A stretch of 64,000 nt of DNA from NCBI GenBank assembly GCA_963666755.2, contig CAXXGW010000009.1, positions 2,480,001 through 2,544,000 on the forward strand, in the 5' to 3' direction. The notes beneath the pieces were generated by a model. That model was not told the origin of the DNA. It was given only the letters and a program-made list of their open reading frames with translations, and did not search any database. Of the stretch, positions 25,208 to 33,193 are shown one piece after another. The DNA is from CAXXOK01 sp963666755 (GTDB lineage: Bacteria > Bacillota > Clostridia > Christensenellales > Aristaeellaceae). How positions within the stretch are numbered: the first letter of the stretch is position 1; each line of letters begins with the position of its first letter. The translations under genes were made by a program, and so were the position numbers.

Positions 25208-26934
25208 GCCTGCACTTCCTTTTTAAAGCTGTCCCGCAGGCCCACAACGCGGTTGAACACCGCCTTGTCCGCCGTGGAATCCTGATCCTTGCAGAAGTAG
25301 CCCATCCGCAGGAACTGGAAGGTTTCCCCCACCTTCGCGTCGGCCAGGGCGTTTTCCAGATAGCCTTGGCACACTTCCAGACTGGCGGGGTTCAGCCGCT
25401 TGAGAAAGTCTTTCTTGAGCGTCCCGGCGGGCAGGGCAGCCTCGTCGCCGGGCTTGTCTTCCGCCTCGGCGTCGTCGGCCTGCGCGCCCTCTTCCAGCAG
25501 CAGCGGCTCATATAGCCGGGCTTCCAGCGGCAGGTTTTCCGTGGCGCTAACCCAGTGGAGCGTGCCCTTGACCTTGCGGTTGGCGCCCTCGCTGCCGTTG
25601 CGGGTGTCCGGATCCACGGTGCAGTACACGCAGGTTACGGTTCCGTCCTCCGCCCTGTCGCAGCGCTCGGCCTTGATAATATAAGCGCCCTTGAGGCGTA
25701 CCTCGCCGCCCACGAACAGCCGGAAGAACTTTTTCGGCGGCACTTCCATAAAATCTTCCTGCTCGATGTAGATTTCACGGGTCAGCACGCTGGTATGCGT
25801 GCCCATTTCCGGATAGTCGGGGTGGTTTTCCACAGGCAGCGCGTCCCGCTTGCCCTCGGGCCAGTTGGTCAGCACCACTTTCAGGGGGCGCAGCACCGCC
25901 ATGGCGCGGGGCGCGGTGGTGCCCAAATCCTCCCGGACGCAGTGCTCCAGCAGCGCCAGATCGACCACGCTGTCCGCCTTGGCCACGCCGATCCGGTCAA
26001 TAAAATCGCGGATGGCCGCGGGCGTGTAGCCCCGACGGCGCAACGCGCACAGCGTCGGCATGCGGGGGTCGTCCCAGCCGGACACATACCCGCCCTCCAC
26101 CAGCATGCGCAGGTAGCGCTTGCTCATGATGGTGCGCGTCAGGTTCAGGCGGCTGAACTCAATCTGCCGGGGCCGTCCGGGCAGCAGGTTTTGCGCGTGC
26201 TCCACCACCCAGTCGTACAGGGGACGGTGATCCTCATATTCCAGGCTGCAAAGGCTGTGGGTGATGCCCTCCAGCGCGTCGCCGATGGGGTGGGCGAAAT
26301 CGTACATCGGGTAAATGCACCACGTTTTGCCGGTGCGGTGGTGTTCCTTAAACAGGATGCGGTACATCGCGGGGTCGCGCATGTTGATGTTCGGGCTGGC
26401 CATATCGATCTTCATGCGCAGGATCATGCTGCCCTCGGGATGTTTGCCTGCCTTCATTTCCGCAAACAGGCGCAGGCTTTCTTCCGCGGGGCGGTCACGC
26501 CAGGGGCTGTTGCGGCCCGGCTCGGTCAGCGTACCGCGGCTCAGGCGCACCTGTTCGGGGGTTTGCTCGTCCACATAGGCCAAACCGCGCGCAATCCAAT
26601 CCTCGGCGATGTCGCAGCACTGCGGGTAGTACTCGCTGGCGAAAAACAGGCCGCCCTTCCAGTCAAAGCCCAGCCAGCGGATATCCTCCTCGATGCCTTC
26701 GACAAACTCGGTCTCTTCCTTGGCGGGGTTGGTATCGTCAAAGCGCAGGTTCGTAAGGCCCCCAAAATGGTCGGCGGTCAAAAAATCCGCCACCAGCGCC
26801 TTGCAGTGGCCGATGTGCAGGTAGCCGTTGGGCTCCGGGGGAAAACGCGTGTGCACCTGCTGGTAACGCCCGCCGCGGAGATCCTCGTCTATCATATCCC
26901 AGATGAAATTGCTCTTTTTCGCGGGTGTTTCCAT
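25204..26934 (-). CDS. glnS: Glutaminyl-tRNA synthetase
   Basis: A 576-residue class I synthetase charging tRNA-Gln directly. PPEPNGYLHIGH places HIGH at residues 40-43, the KMSKS-like loop is IMSKRYL, and the two beta-barrel anticodon domains are complete to the C-terminal FKKEVQA. The ATG at 26934 is preferred, with an alternative at 26946; the reading frame stays open further upstream but lacks a ribosome site and contains the promoter. GlnRS is patchy among Clostridia, which usually rely on GatCAB, so this points to transfer. First gene of the operon. Confidence 0.95.
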   Translation of the reverse strand: METPAKKSNFIWDMIDEDLRGGRYQQVHTRFPPEPNGYLHIGHCKALVADFLTADHFGGLTNLRFDDTNPAKEETEFVEGIEEDIRWLGFDWKGGLFFASEYYPQCCDIAEDWIARGLAYVDEQTPEQVRLSRGTLTEPGRNSPWRDRPAEESLRLFAEMKAGKHPEGSMILRMKIDMASPNINMRDPAMYRILFKEHHRTGKTWCIYPMYDFAHPIGDALEGITHSLCSLEYEDHRPLYDWVVEHAQNLLPGRPRQIEFSRLNLTRTIMSKRYLRMLVEGGYVSGWDDPRMPTLCALRRRGYTPAAIRDFIDRIGVAKADSVVDLALLEHCVREDLGTTAPRAMAVLRPLKVVLTNWPEGKRDALPVENHPDYPEMGTHTSVLTREIYIEQEDFMEVPPKKFFRLFVGGEVRLKGAYIIKAERCDRAEDGTVTCVYCTVDPDTRNGSEGANRKVKGTLHWVSATENLPLEARLYEPLLLEEGAQADDAEAEDKPGDEAALPAGTLKKDFLKRLNPASLEVCQGYLENALADAKVGETFQFLRMGYFCKDQDSTADKAVFNRVVGLRDSFKKEVQA

Positions 26935-26989
26935 TCGCTGTGCCATCCTTTCCAACGCGGCGCCTGCGGGCGACCGATCGCATTGCAAC

Positions 26990-27018
26990 ATTATATAGCG
27001 AAACCGCCCCGTTGACAA
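26990..27018 (-). promoter_or_regulatory. Promoter of the glnS operon
   Basis: Leftward: TTGTCA (27013-27018), 17-base spacer, TATAAT (26990-26995). Start site predicted near 26983, about 45 bases before glnS. It is back-to-back with the gcvT riboswitch promoter, only 56 bases away. Confidence 0.82.
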
Positions 27019-27073
27019 GGGCGCGCGGGCTGTTTGCCGGGTTTTCGGGCGCGCGGCGCGCCTGTTTTTCTGT

Positions 27074-27102
27074 TTGACTTTGCCCCGCCGCTGCCGTATA
27101 CT
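27074..27102 (+). promoter_or_regulatory. Promoter of the glycine cleavage operon
   Basis: TTGACT (27074-27079), 17-base spacer, TATACT (27097-27102). Start site near 27109, followed by the glycine riboswitch. Confidence 0.88.
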
Positions 27103-27130
27103 AGCCCTGACAAAAACATACGCAATGTTC

Positions 27131-27322
27131 GGTTGACGGTCAGGGGAGAGAGCGGAACGCCGTGCGCGGCGGTTCCGCCGCCGAAGGTGCAAGCCCGCAC
27201 AAGCTCTCAGGCAAAAGGACCCGGACCCGACGAAGCTCTGGAAAGCAGCGATGCACCGAAGAGGCAATCCGCCCGACCCCTCGTTTGGTGGCGGTGAAAC
27301 TTTCAGGTAAACGGACAGAGGC
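27131..27322 (+). promoter_or_regulatory. Tandem glycine riboswitch
   Basis: Two glycine aptamers side by side between the gcvT promoter and gene. First (about 27144-27228) has GGGGAGAG, a variable hairpin, GGTGCAAG and CTCTCAGGCAAAAGGAC. Second (about 27229-27322) has GAAGCTCTGG, GATGCACCGAAGAGGCA and TTTCAGGTAAACGGACAGAG. These are the conserved blocks of this RNA. Tandem aptamers control glycine catabolism genes. Glycine should turn expression on by preventing the terminator downstream. Confidence 0.93.
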
Positions 27323-27370
27323 GCGAGGGAAGCGGCGTATAGCCGGCCTTCCATCGCGGCTTGTTTTTTA
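27321..27370 (+). terminator. Riboswitch-controlled terminator before gcvT
   Basis: CGCGAGGGAAGCGGC can pair with GCCGGCCTTCCATCGCG, followed by TTGTTTTTT (27360-27368). It begins at the end of the second aptamer, the usual expression platform of a switch that reads through when glycine is bound. Confidence 0.8.
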
Positions 27371-27400
27371 TGTCCGGAAAGCCTGAAAGGAGTGGATACC

Positions 27401-28501
27401 GTGAGTGAAACCCAGGCGGCGAAACCGACGCCGCTGTACCGCCGGCATGTGGAGCACGGCGGGCGGATGGTGCCCTTTGCGGGGTACCTGCTGCCCGTGC
27501 AGTATGAGGGCGGGGTGATCCAGGAGCACAATGCCGTGCGTGGCGGGGTCGGCCTGTTTGACGTAAGCCACATGGGCGAAGTGACCTTCCGTGGCCCCGA
27601 CGCGCTGGCCAACCTGCAAATGCTGCTGTGCAACGATATGGGCAGCCTGCAGGACGGGCGCGTGCGTTACAGCCCCATGCTCAACCCCCAGGGCGGCGTG
27701 GTTGACGATGTGCTGGTATACCGCCGCGCCGCCGACGATTACCTGATGGTGGTCAACGCCGCCAACCGGGAAAAGGATGTGGCGCACATCCTCGCCGCGC
27801 AGTTTGGCGCTGTGCGCATTGAGGACATTTCCGACAGCCTTTGCCAGCTGGCCCTGCAGGGCCCCAAGGCCGAGGCCGTGCTGCGCACGCTGCTTGCGCC
27901 GGAACAGATGCCCCAGAAGTATTACAGCTTCCTGCCCGAGGTCACGGTCGGCGGCGTGCGCTGCCTGCTCAGCCGCACCGGCTACACCGGCGAGGACGGG
28001 TTTGAGCTTTACGCCCCCGCCGCCGACGCGGAAAAGCTGTTTGACGTACTGCTTACCGCGGGCGAGCCCTTCGGGCTGACGCTCTGCGGTCTGGGCTGCC
28101 GCGACACCCTGCGGCTGGAAGCCGCCATGCCCCTGTACGGCCATGAGATGGACGACGGCGTGACCCCGCTGGAAACCGGGCTGGGCCGCTACGTCAAGCT
28201 CGACAAGCCCGCCTTTATCGGCCGGGAGGCCCTGCTGGCGGCAGGCGAGCCCCGGCGCGCCCGCGTGGGGCTGAAAATGACAGGCCGCGGCATCGCGCGC
28301 GAGCATTGCCCCGTCTACGCCGGGGATCGGCAGGTCGGCCACACCACCAGCGGCACGCACTGCCCTACCGTCGGCCCCGTTGCCATGGCTCTGGTCGAAA
28401 CCGCCGCAAGCGCGGTGGGCACGCCGCTCACGGTTGATGTGCGCGGCCGCCGCATCGAGGCGGAGGTCGTCCCCCTGCCGTTTTACACCCGTACACGCTA
28501 A
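27401..28501 (+). CDS. gcvT: Glycine cleavage system T protein (aminomethyltransferase)
   Basis: A 366-residue protein that moves the methylene group from lipoyl-bound aminomethyl to tetrahydrofolate, releasing ammonia. GTG 27401 lies 8 bases after AAAGGAG; GTG 27392 overlaps that site. Family motifs are visible: VGLFDVSHMGEV, LLCNDMGSL, and the folate-site segment SRTGYTGEDGFEL. C-terminal barrel with HTTSGTHCPT. First gene of gcvT-gcvH-gcvPA-gcvPB-lplA under riboswitch control. Length is normal. Confidence 0.96.
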   Translation: MSETQAAKPTPLYRRHVEHGGRMVPFAGYLLPVQYEGGVIQEHNAVRGGVGLFDVSHMGEVTFRGPDALANLQMLLCNDMGSLQDGRVRYSPMLNPQGGVVDDVLVYRRAADDYLMVVNAANREKDVAHILAAQFGAVRIEDISDSLCQLALQGPKAEAVLRTLLAPEQMPQKYYSFLPEVTVGGVRCLLSRTGYTGEDGFELYAPAADAEKLFDVLLTAGEPFGLTLCGLGCRDTLRLEAAMPLYGHEMDDGVTPLETGLGRYVKLDKPAFIGREALLAAGEPRRARVGLKMTGRGIAREHCPVYAGDRQVGHTTSGTHCPTVGPVAMALVETAASAVGTPLTVDVRGRRIEAEVVPLPFYTRTR

Positions 28502-28576
28502 GCCACGCACGCCGGTGCTCCGCCGCCCCCGGAAAGGGGCCGCATTGACACATTGATATTGAAGGAGGCTACTTCT

Positions 28577-28948
28577 ATGGAAATTAAAAACGACCGTCTG
28601 TACTCCCGCAGCCACGAATGGGTGCTGCAGGAAGGCGATACCGCGCTGATCGGGCTGACCGACTACGCGCAGCACGAGCTGGGCGATCTGGTGTTTGTGA
28701 ACCTGCCGCAGGTGGGCGATACGGTTACTGCGGGCGAGGTGTTTGCCGATGTGGAAAGCGTCAAGGCCGTGAGCGACGTGTTCTGCCCCGTCAGCGGCAC
28801 GGTGCTTGCTGTAAACGAGGCGCTGCTGGACGCGCCCCAGACCATCAACGAAACCCCTTACGACGCGTGGCTGATTAAGGTGGCCGACATCACGGATAAA
28901 GTCGAGCTGCTGGACGCGGACGCCTACCGCGGCGTGACCGGCGCGTAA
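28577..28948 (+). CDS. gcvH: Glycine cleavage system H protein
   Basis: A 123-residue lipoyl carrier that shuttles the aminomethyl group between P, T and L proteins. ATG 28577 follows GAAGGAGGC; an in-frame ATG at 28553 is 8 codons earlier but lacks such a site. The lipoyl lysine is K63 in VESVKAVSD. Fold is complete, and the ligase LplA encoded nearby would attach lipoate. Spacing to gcvT and gcvPA is short. Confidence 0.96.
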   Translation: MEIKNDRLYSRSHEWVLQEGDTALIGLTDYAQHELGDLVFVNLPQVGDTVTAGEVFADVESVKAVSDVFCPVSGTVLAVNEALLDAPQTINETPYDAWLIKVADITDKVELLDADAYRGVTGA

Positions 28949-28986
28949 AGCGCGCGACCGGATTGAAAATTGAAGAGGGGATCGCC

Positions 28987-30306
28987 ATGAGCAGATATCT
29001 GCCGCACACCCCGGTCGAAACACAGGCGATGCTGGACACGCTGGGCCTGAACAGCCTGGACGCGTTGTTTGCCGATGTGCCGGAAAGCGTACGCAACCAT
29101 GCCGCCGCGCCGCTGCCCGAGGGGCTGAGCCAGCTGGAAACCCTGCGGGCCATGGAGGAGCTGGCTGCCCGCAACACTGCTTACCGCCTTACGCTGCGCG
29201 GCGCGGGCTGCTACGATCACTTTATCCCGCCACTGGTGTCGCAACTGGCGGGCAAAGAGGAGTTTCGCACCGCCTACACGCCGTATCAGGCGGAAATTTC
29301 CCAGGGCATCTTACAGGCCATTTTTGAGTACCAGACCCTGCTGTGCGAGCTGACCGGCATGGACGCCAGCAACGCGGGCGTGTACGACGGCGCGACCGCC
29401 GCCGCCGAAAGCGCCGTGATGTGCCGCGAGCGCAGGCGCACGGTCGCGCTGGTGAGCGCCTGCGTCCATCCGGACACACTGGCCGTGATGCGCACCTACG
29501 CCTACGGCTCCGGCACCGAGGTGCGCGTGGCCCCCGCGCGGGACGGCGTGACCGACGCCGCCGCGCTGGCCGCCCTGCTTACGGAGGACGTAGCCTGTCT
29601 GGTGGTGCAGCAGCCCAACTATTTTGGACAGCTGGAAGACGTTACCGCGCTGTTTGCGCAGGCAAAGGCCGCCGGGGTGCGCTGCGTCCTGAGCGCCAAC
29701 CCCATGACCCTCGCGCTGCTGCCCGACGGCGCCTCGCAGGGGGCGGACATCGTCTGCGGCGACGTGCAGCCCTTTGGCCTGCCCATGGCGTTCGGCGGCC
29801 CCTCCGCCGGGTACATGACGGCCACCGCCGCGCTGCTGCGCCGGCTGCCGGGCCGCATTGTGGGCCAGACCGCCGATGCGCAGGAGCGCCGCGCCTTCGT
29901 GCTTACTTTGCAGGCGCGCGAGCAGCACATCCGCCGGGAGAAGGCGTCCAGCAACATTTGCAGCAACCAGGCGCACTGCGCGCTGACCGCCTCCATCTAC
30001 CTCACCTACCTGGGCACGCGCGGGCTGACCGCCGTCGCCGAAAACTGCCTGGCCAAGGCGCACGCCTTCGCGGAGATGCTCTGCCGCATCCCGGGGGTAC
30101 GCCTGCGCTATCCGGGGCCGTTCTTCCACGAGTTTGTCACCGACCTGCCGGTGCCTGCGGAGGCGGTCGAAGCCGCGCTGGAGGCCGAAGGGGTGCTCAG
30201 CGGCCTGCCGCTTGCGGGCGGCATGCTGTGGTGCGTCACCGAAAAAGCGACCCGCGCCCAGCTGGAGCATGTGGCCGCGCTGGTAAAGGAGGCGTGCAGG
30301 CAATGA
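28987..30306 (+). CDS. gcvPA: Glycine dehydrogenase (decarboxylating) subunit 1
   Basis: A 439-residue first half of the P protein, which decarboxylates glycine with PLP. ATG 28987 follows GAAGAGGGG; a start 8 codons earlier (28963) is less likely. Typical features: TPYQAEISQGILQAIFEYQ, GMDASNAGVYDGATA, and GGPSAGYM. In Firmicutes P protein is split into GcvPA and GcvPB, as here, with PLP-Lys on PB. Stop overlaps the next start (ATGA). Confidence 0.96.
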   Translation: MSRYLPHTPVETQAMLDTLGLNSLDALFADVPESVRNHAAAPLPEGLSQLETLRAMEELAARNTAYRLTLRGAGCYDHFIPPLVSQLAGKEEFRTAYTPYQAEISQGILQAIFEYQTLLCELTGMDASNAGVYDGATAAAESAVMCRERRRTVALVSACVHPDTLAVMRTYAYGSGTEVRVAPARDGVTDAAALAALLTEDVACLVVQQPNYFGQLEDVTALFAQAKAAGVRCVLSANPMTLALLPDGASQGADIVCGDVQPFGLPMAFGGPSAGYMTATAALLRRLPGRIVGQTADAQERRAFVLTLQAREQHIRREKASSNICSNQAHCALTASIYLTYLGTRGLTAVAENCLAKAHAFAEMLCRIPGVRLRYPGPFFHEFVTDLPVPAEAVEAALEAEGVLSGLPLAGGMLWCVTEKATRAQLEHVAALVKEACRQ

Positions 30307-31727
30307 CGGAAACCGTGCTTTTGAGCTTTGAAAAGAGCGTGGAGGGTCGCGGCACGCAAGTGATCCCCACGCCGGACGTGCCCGTATGCGCCTTGCCCGA
30401 GAGTCTGCGCCGCAAAACGCCCCCCTGTCTGCCGCAGCTTGCGGAAATTGATGTGGATCGCCACTACACGCAGCTTGCGCAGCGCGCCTTTGGCGTTAAC
30501 TGCGGGTTCTACCCGCTGGGTAGCTGCACCATGAAGTACAACCCCGCCGTAAACGAGGCCGCCGCGGCGCTGCCGGGCTTTGCCAATGCCCACCCGCTGG
30601 CCCCCGCGCACGCCGTGCAGGGCTGCCGCGCCGTGATGGACGAGCTAACCGCCGACCTGTGCCGCATTACCGGGATGGACGCGTTCACCCTGCAACCTGC
30701 CGCCGGGGCGCACGGCGAGTTTACCGGCATGCTGTGCGTCAAGGCATACCACGAAAGCCGGGGCGAGGCGCACCGCGTGCGCATGCTGGTGCCCGACAGC
30801 GCCCACGGCACCAACCCCGCCAGCGCCGCCATGGCAGGCTTCACGGTGGTTAACGTGCCCAGCCGTGCCGATGGCTGCGTCGATCTGGATGCGCTTAAAA
30901 CCCTGCTGGACGCGGGCGACGTGGCCGGGATGATGATGACCAACCCCAACACCCTGGGCCTTTTTGAGAAGGATATTCTTAATATCAGTCGAATGGTACA
31001 TCAGGCAGGCGGCCTTCTGTATTACGACGGCGCCAACCTCAACGCCATTCTGGGTGTGGCGCGCCCCGGGGATATGGGGTTTGACGTCACCCACCTCAAC
31101 CTGCACAAGACATTTTCCACCCCGCACGGCGGCGGCGGCCCCGGCAGCGGCCCCGTGGGCGTCAAAGCGGCGCTGATCCCCTTCCTGCCGACGGTCGCCA
31201 GCCTTGGCGAAACCGGCCCGCTGCAGGTGAAGGGCTTCCACGGCAACTTTGGCATTCTGGTGCGGGCGCTCACCTACCTAAAAGCCATCGGCGGCGAAGG
31301 TTTGCGCGACGTATCAGCCCACGCGGTGCTCAATGCCAACTACCTGCTGCGCCGCCTGCAGGCCGGGGGCTATACTCCCGCCAAGGATGCACCCTGCATG
31401 CATGAGTTCGTACTCACGCTGGAAGGGCTGCGCACCGAGTGCGGCGTAAGCGCGCTGGATGTGGCCAAGGCGCTGATCGACCGGGGCATGCACCCCCCAA
31501 CGATGTACTTCCCCCTGATCGTGCACGAAGCGCTGATGTTTGAGCCCACCGAAACCGAGGGCCGCGAAACGCTGGATCGGGCCGCCGACGCCATGCTCGC
31601 CATTCTGGCCGAGGCGCGGCAGGACCCCGAAAGCCTGCACGCCGCCCCCTGCCATGCCGTGATCGGCCGCCCCGACGATGTGCGCGCCGCGCGCACCCCG
31701 GTGCTGCGCTGGTCACCCCAAGCCTAG
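30303..31727 (+). CDS. gcvPB: Glycine dehydrogenase (decarboxylating) subunit 2
   Basis: A 474-residue second half of P protein. ATG 30303 in ATGA overlap; a longer reading frame upstream is only a shadow of gcvPA. It carries the PLP lysine K269 in LNLHKTFSTPHGGGG, plus PLGSCTMKYNP and HGTNPASAAMAGF, all hallmark motifs. With GcvPA it forms the active tetramer. Followed after 119 bases by lplA, with no clear terminator between. Confidence 0.97.
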   Translation: MTETVLLSFEKSVEGRGTQVIPTPDVPVCALPESLRRKTPPCLPQLAEIDVDRHYTQLAQRAFGVNCGFYPLGSCTMKYNPAVNEAAAALPGFANAHPLAPAHAVQGCRAVMDELTADLCRITGMDAFTLQPAAGAHGEFTGMLCVKAYHESRGEAHRVRMLVPDSAHGTNPASAAMAGFTVVNVPSRADGCVDLDALKTLLDAGDVAGMMMTNPNTLGLFEKDILNISRMVHQAGGLLYYDGANLNAILGVARPGDMGFDVTHLNLHKTFSTPHGGGGPGSGPVGVKAALIPFLPTVASLGETGPLQVKGFHGNFGILVRALTYLKAIGGEGLRDVSAHAVLNANYLLRRLQAGGYTPAKDAPCMHEFVLTLEGLRTECGVSALDVAKALIDRGMHPPTMYFPLIVHEALMFEPTETEGRETLDRAADAMLAILAEARQDPESLHAAPCHAVIGRPDDVRAARTPVLRWSPQA

Positions 31728-31846
31728 TTACCCCCGCCCGGACGCGCGCCTGCCGTCTTTGGCGGATCCTCCAGGACACGGTTGCCGCCGCGCGGGGTTT
31801 GCCCGCGCGGGGCAATCGCCTCCCGACCCATCGGCGGTGAAGACGG

Positions 31847-32920
31847 ATGATTAGACGCACGGCCTGCCTGATTGCCCGGGGTACGGACCCCTACCGCAAC
31901 CTCGCCATTGAAAAGCACCTCATGGACACCTTGCCGGAGGAGACGGCCATCCTGTACCTGTGGCAGAACAGCCACACCATCGTGGTCGGTCGCAACCAAA
32001 ACCCCTGGTACGAGTGCCGCGTGAACGATTTTCTGGAGTCGGGCGGGCGTATTGCGCGTCGTCTGAGCGGCGGCGGCGCGGTATACCACGATCTGGGCAA
32101 CCTGAACTTCACCTTTGTGGTGCCGAAAACCGAATTTGACGTGCCGCGGCAGCTGAGCGTGATCCGGCTGGCGGTAGCCGCCTTTGATCTGGAAGCCTAC
32201 CAGAGCGGCCGCAACGATCTGCTGATCGGCGAGCGCAAATTCAGCGGCAACGCGTTTTACAAGGCCGGGCACAGCGCCTACCACCACGGCACCCTGCTGG
32301 TGGAAAGCGATATGGCCGTGCTGGGCCAGTACCTGACCCCCAGCGAGAAAAAGCTGGAAAACCATGGTGTGCGCAGCGTGCCTTCCCGCGTGGTCAACCT
32401 GCGCAGCCTGGCTCCGGAGATGTCCATAGACGCGCTGCAGGGCGAGCTGTGCCGTGCCTTTTCGGTCATTTATCAGCAAAAACCCGCCGTGCTGGACGAG
32501 CGCATGCTCGACCAGCGCACGCTGAATACGCTCACCCAGCAGTTTGGCGATCCCGAATGGATTTACCCGGAGGCGCTGCCCTACACCTTCACGGTGGCAG
32601 AGCGCTTCCCCTGGGGCGGCGTCACGGTGCTGCTGCTGGTGGAAAACGGCGTGATCCGCCATGCCCGGCTGTTTACCGACGCCATGGAGGCGGGGCTGTT
32701 TTCGCTGCTGGAGCAGGCGCTCACCGGCTGCCCGTACCTGATTTCCGCCATCAACGGGCGGCTGCGGCAGAAGCTGGAACTGTTGCGCGACCATCAGCTG
32801 ATGCAGATGGCCGGGGATGTGGGCGTGCTCATCTGCGGGCGCATCCGCGAGCTGGATCGCTCGGCCCAGCAGGAATCCGCCGCGGCCGAAACATCCGTGC
32901 AGCCCCCCACCGGCGCCTGA
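31847..32920 (+). CDS. lplA: Lipoate-protein ligase A
   Basis: A 357-residue ligase that activates lipoate with ATP and attaches it to GcvH. The lipoate motif RRLSGGGAVYHDLGNLN and the catalytic lysine K131 in GERKFSGNAFY are present. The C-terminal accessory domain (residues about 245-335) is complete, so a single-protein LplA as in E. coli. The last 20 residues are a polar tail. Only a weak ribosome site before ATG 31847. Its place after gcvPB makes the operon self-sufficient if lipoate is available. Confidence 0.93.
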   Translation: MIRRTACLIARGTDPYRNLAIEKHLMDTLPEETAILYLWQNSHTIVVGRNQNPWYECRVNDFLESGGRIARRLSGGGAVYHDLGNLNFTFVVPKTEFDVPRQLSVIRLAVAAFDLEAYQSGRNDLLIGERKFSGNAFYKAGHSAYHHGTLLVESDMAVLGQYLTPSEKKLENHGVRSVPSRVVNLRSLAPEMSIDALQGELCRAFSVIYQQKPAVLDERMLDQRTLNTLTQQFGDPEWIYPEALPYTFTVAERFPWGGVTVLLLVENGVIRHARLFTDAMEAGLFSLLEQALTGCPYLISAINGRLRQKLELLRDHQLMQMAGDVGVLICGRIRELDRSAQQESAAAETSVQPPTGA

Positions 32921-33110
32921 CGCCCGCGCATGGCTGGAAGGCGCGCATGATCCGCGTATGGCAACCCATCGCTGGTTTTCTGCAGACAACAGGGCTCGCG
33001 GTCGCACGCAACCCGTTCTTTGCTCTGGCAGGCTGCCAAACGGTACGCCTGTCGCAGGCGCACAGGGATACGGCGGTTCCCGCGTCCATTCCGGGTTCCT
33101 CACGGACCCG

Positions 33111-33138
33111 AACGCCGTATCCAAACGGCGTATTTTTA
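33111..33138 (+). terminator. Terminator between lplA and lpdA
   Basis: ACGCCGT (33112-33118) pairs with ACGGCGT (33125-33131), followed by ATTTTTAT. This could end the gcv-lplA transcript or act as an attenuator for lpdA. The 273 bases between the two genes hold nothing else I can name. Confidence 0.7.
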
Positions 33139-33193
33139 TCCCCGCAAGGGGCGCTATCCCGGCTTTCCAACGCCAGGGAGGGAAGGAGCCACG

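Noticed and set aside
25555..27015. Forward open frame over glnS and its promoter
   Set aside because: Antisense of a complete glnS, no ribosome site.
26935..27633. N-terminal extension of the glnS frame
   Set aside because: It would run through the glnS promoter and the glycine riboswitch; the HIGH motif and length fit a start at 26934.
29343..30302. Long N-terminal extension of gcvPB
   Set aside because: This is a shadow of gcvPA in another frame; the real start is ATG 30303 in the ATGA overlap.
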